The notes under the pieces are model-generated. The model had not been told where the DNA came from and did no database searches. It saw nothing but the letters and a program-made list of their open reading frames with translations. A stretch of 15,907 bases of DNA, from NCBI GenBank assembly GCA_938039795.1, contig CALHWU010000194.1:1-15907 (forward strand), in the 5' to 3' direction. How positions within the stretch are numbered: position 1 is the first letter of the stretch; each line of letters starts with the position of its first letter. The DNA is from an uncultured Muribaculaceae bacterium (GTDB taxonomy: Bacteria > Bacteroidota > Bacteroidia > Bacteroidales > Muribaculaceae). Positions 14,881 to 15,907 of the stretch are shown one piece after another. A program made the position numbers and the translations under genes.

Positions 14881-15907
14881 ATGGAACAACTGTCGCCGGA
14901 AAATTTGCTTTTGATTGGCTCGACCTTGCTTGTGGCCGGTATCGTTGCGGGCAAATCAAGCTATCGGATAGGATTGCCGTTGCTGCTGATATTTCTTCTT
15001 ACAGGCATGGCGTTCGGCACCGACGGGCTCGGCATTCAGTTCAGCGACATCCATACGGCCCAGTCGATAGGCATGGTGGCTCTGTGCGTGATACTGTTTT
15101 CAGGCGGCATGGGGACGAAAATATCCTCGATCCGGCCGGTGGTACTTCCCGGATTGTTGCTCTCGACTGTCGGAGTGCTTCTTACGGCGCTATTTACCGG
15201 ACTGTTCATCTGGTGGCTGTCGGGCATGAGCTGGACCAACATACATTTTCCGCTCGTAGTGTCGCTGCTGCTTGCCGCCACGATGTCGTCGACCGATTCG
15301 GCGTCGGTGTTCGGCATACTCGGGGCGCACAACACGTGGCTCCGTCATCATCTGAAACCCATGCTGGAGCTTGAAAGCGGCTCAAATGATCCCATGGCAT
15401 ACATGCTGACCATCGTCCTGATTGAGGCGGCTACGACCGATGTCTCGCTTTCGGCATGGCATGTCGTAGGAGAGCTGCTGCTCCAGTTCGGCGTGGGGAT
15501 TGCGGGAGGTTTTCTGACCGGGAAGCTCACCCTTTGGCTTGCTGCGCTCTACCGCAGGCTCGGAGGTCGGGCCGCCGAGGGTGAGGATCCGTCGCAGACT
15601 ATGGCGATGACGGCCATACTGATAGTGGGGTGCATGTTTTTCTCTTTTGCAGCCACGACAGCGCTCGGAGGCAACGGCTATCTGGCCGTGTATCTCAGTG
15701 GCATAACAGTGGGCAATGGACGGCTCGTCGGTCAGCGGGGTATAGGCAGATTTATCGACGGTATTACCTGGCTGGCCCAGATCGTCGTGTTCCTTATGCT
15801 CGGGTTGCTGGTCAATCCTCATGAGATGCTTGCAGTGGCCGCTGTATCACTGCTGATCGGGGTGTTCATGATTATTGTCGGGCGTCCGTTGAGTGTGTTC
15901 ATCTCCC
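14881..15907 (+). CDS. K+/H+ antiporter, CPA1 family, CvrA/NhaP2-like (partial, C-terminus beyond the right edge)
   Basis: The first 342 residues of an inner-membrane cation/proton antiporter, all hydrophobic helices with short loops. Members of this group expel K+ (or Na+) in exchange for protons and help control cell potassium, pH and osmotic state. Characteristic residues are RIGLPLLLIFLLTGMAFG (29-46), FSGGMGT (73-79), SSTDSASVFG (136-145, with the Thr-Asp pair of the unwound helix) and LESGSNDPMA (164-173, containing the Asn-Asp ion-site motif of electroneutral CPA1 exchangers). The full protein normally has about 480-580 residues, including a cytoplasmic TrkA-C-type regulatory domain that would lie outside the window. 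ATG 14881 starts just before the first helix. It is transcribed divergently from purH across a 109-base AT-rich gap. Ion preference is inferred from family similarity. Confidence 0.92.
   Translation, partial: MEQLSPENLLLIGSTLLVAGIVAGKSSYRIGLPLLLIFLLTGMAFGTDGLGIQFSDIHTAQSIGMVALCVILFSGGMGTKISSIRPVVLPGLLLSTVGVLLTALFTGLFIWWLSGMSWTNIHFPLVVSLLLAATMSSTDSASVFGILGAHNTWLRHHLKPMLELESGSNDPMAYMLTIVLIEAATTDVSLSAWHVVGELLLQFGVGIAGGFLTGKLTLWLAALYRRLGGRAAEGEDPSQTMAMTAILIVGCMFFSFAATTALGGNGYLAVYLSGITVGNGRLVGQRGIGRFIDGITWLAQIVVFLMLGLLVNPHEMLAVAAVSLLIGVFMIIVGRPLSVFIS

Noticed and set aside
1..15907. CRISPR arrays, insertion sequences, integrase genes or attachment repeats
   Set aside because: I saw no regularly spaced direct repeats, no transposase or integrase motifs, and no duplicated tRNA 3' end that would mark a mobile element boundary.

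Overview
The window looks like chromosomal DNA from a member of the Bacteroidales, possibly a Muribaculaceae-like gut bacterium. The evidence is fourfold: several promoters fit the Bacteroidetes pattern (TTTG, about 20 bases, TAnnTTTG); the gene order purH-mreB-mreC-mreD-PBP2-rodA is typical of the group; the tRNA gene has no encoded CCA; and moderately GC-rich genes are separated by short AT-rich promoter gaps. The genus is inference. Almost all genes are on the minus strand, and no gene-free stretch exceeds 300 bases.

Layout from the left: (1) the N-terminal two thirds of an ABC-F ribosome-associated ATPase (minus, runs off the left edge). (2) A free-standing tRNA-Glu(CUC) gene (minus) with a clear promoter and an intrinsic terminator just before the ABC-F gene. 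(3) A two-gene unit (minus) with a perfect Bacteroidetes promoter, encoding a LysE-type exporter and a small CBM9-like protein. (4) A 1508-residue multidomain P-loop ATPase (minus). Its plan resembles STAND/NLR-type immune proteins: a DUF4062/TIR-like N-terminus, an NTPase core, a winged-helix-like region and about 1000 mostly helical residues. (5) The cell-elongation cluster rodA, PBP2 (mrdA), mreD, mreC and mreB, preceded by purH, all on the minus strand with short gaps or overlaps, so probably one long transcript starting before purH. (6) A divergent plus-strand K+/H+ antiporter of the CvrA/NhaP2 type, cut off by the right edge.

MreB, MreC, MreD, PBP2 and RodA together form the elongasome: MreB filaments guide the RodA glycosyltransferase and PBP2 transpeptidase that build side-wall peptidoglycan. 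PurH makes IMP and is the promoter-proximal gene. The large ATPase follows rodA after 51 bases with no recognisable promoter of its own, so it probably depends on elongasome read-through. It is the most unusual object in the window and the best candidate for an undescribed system, plausibly a single-protein defence or stress sensor. That function is inferred from architecture only.
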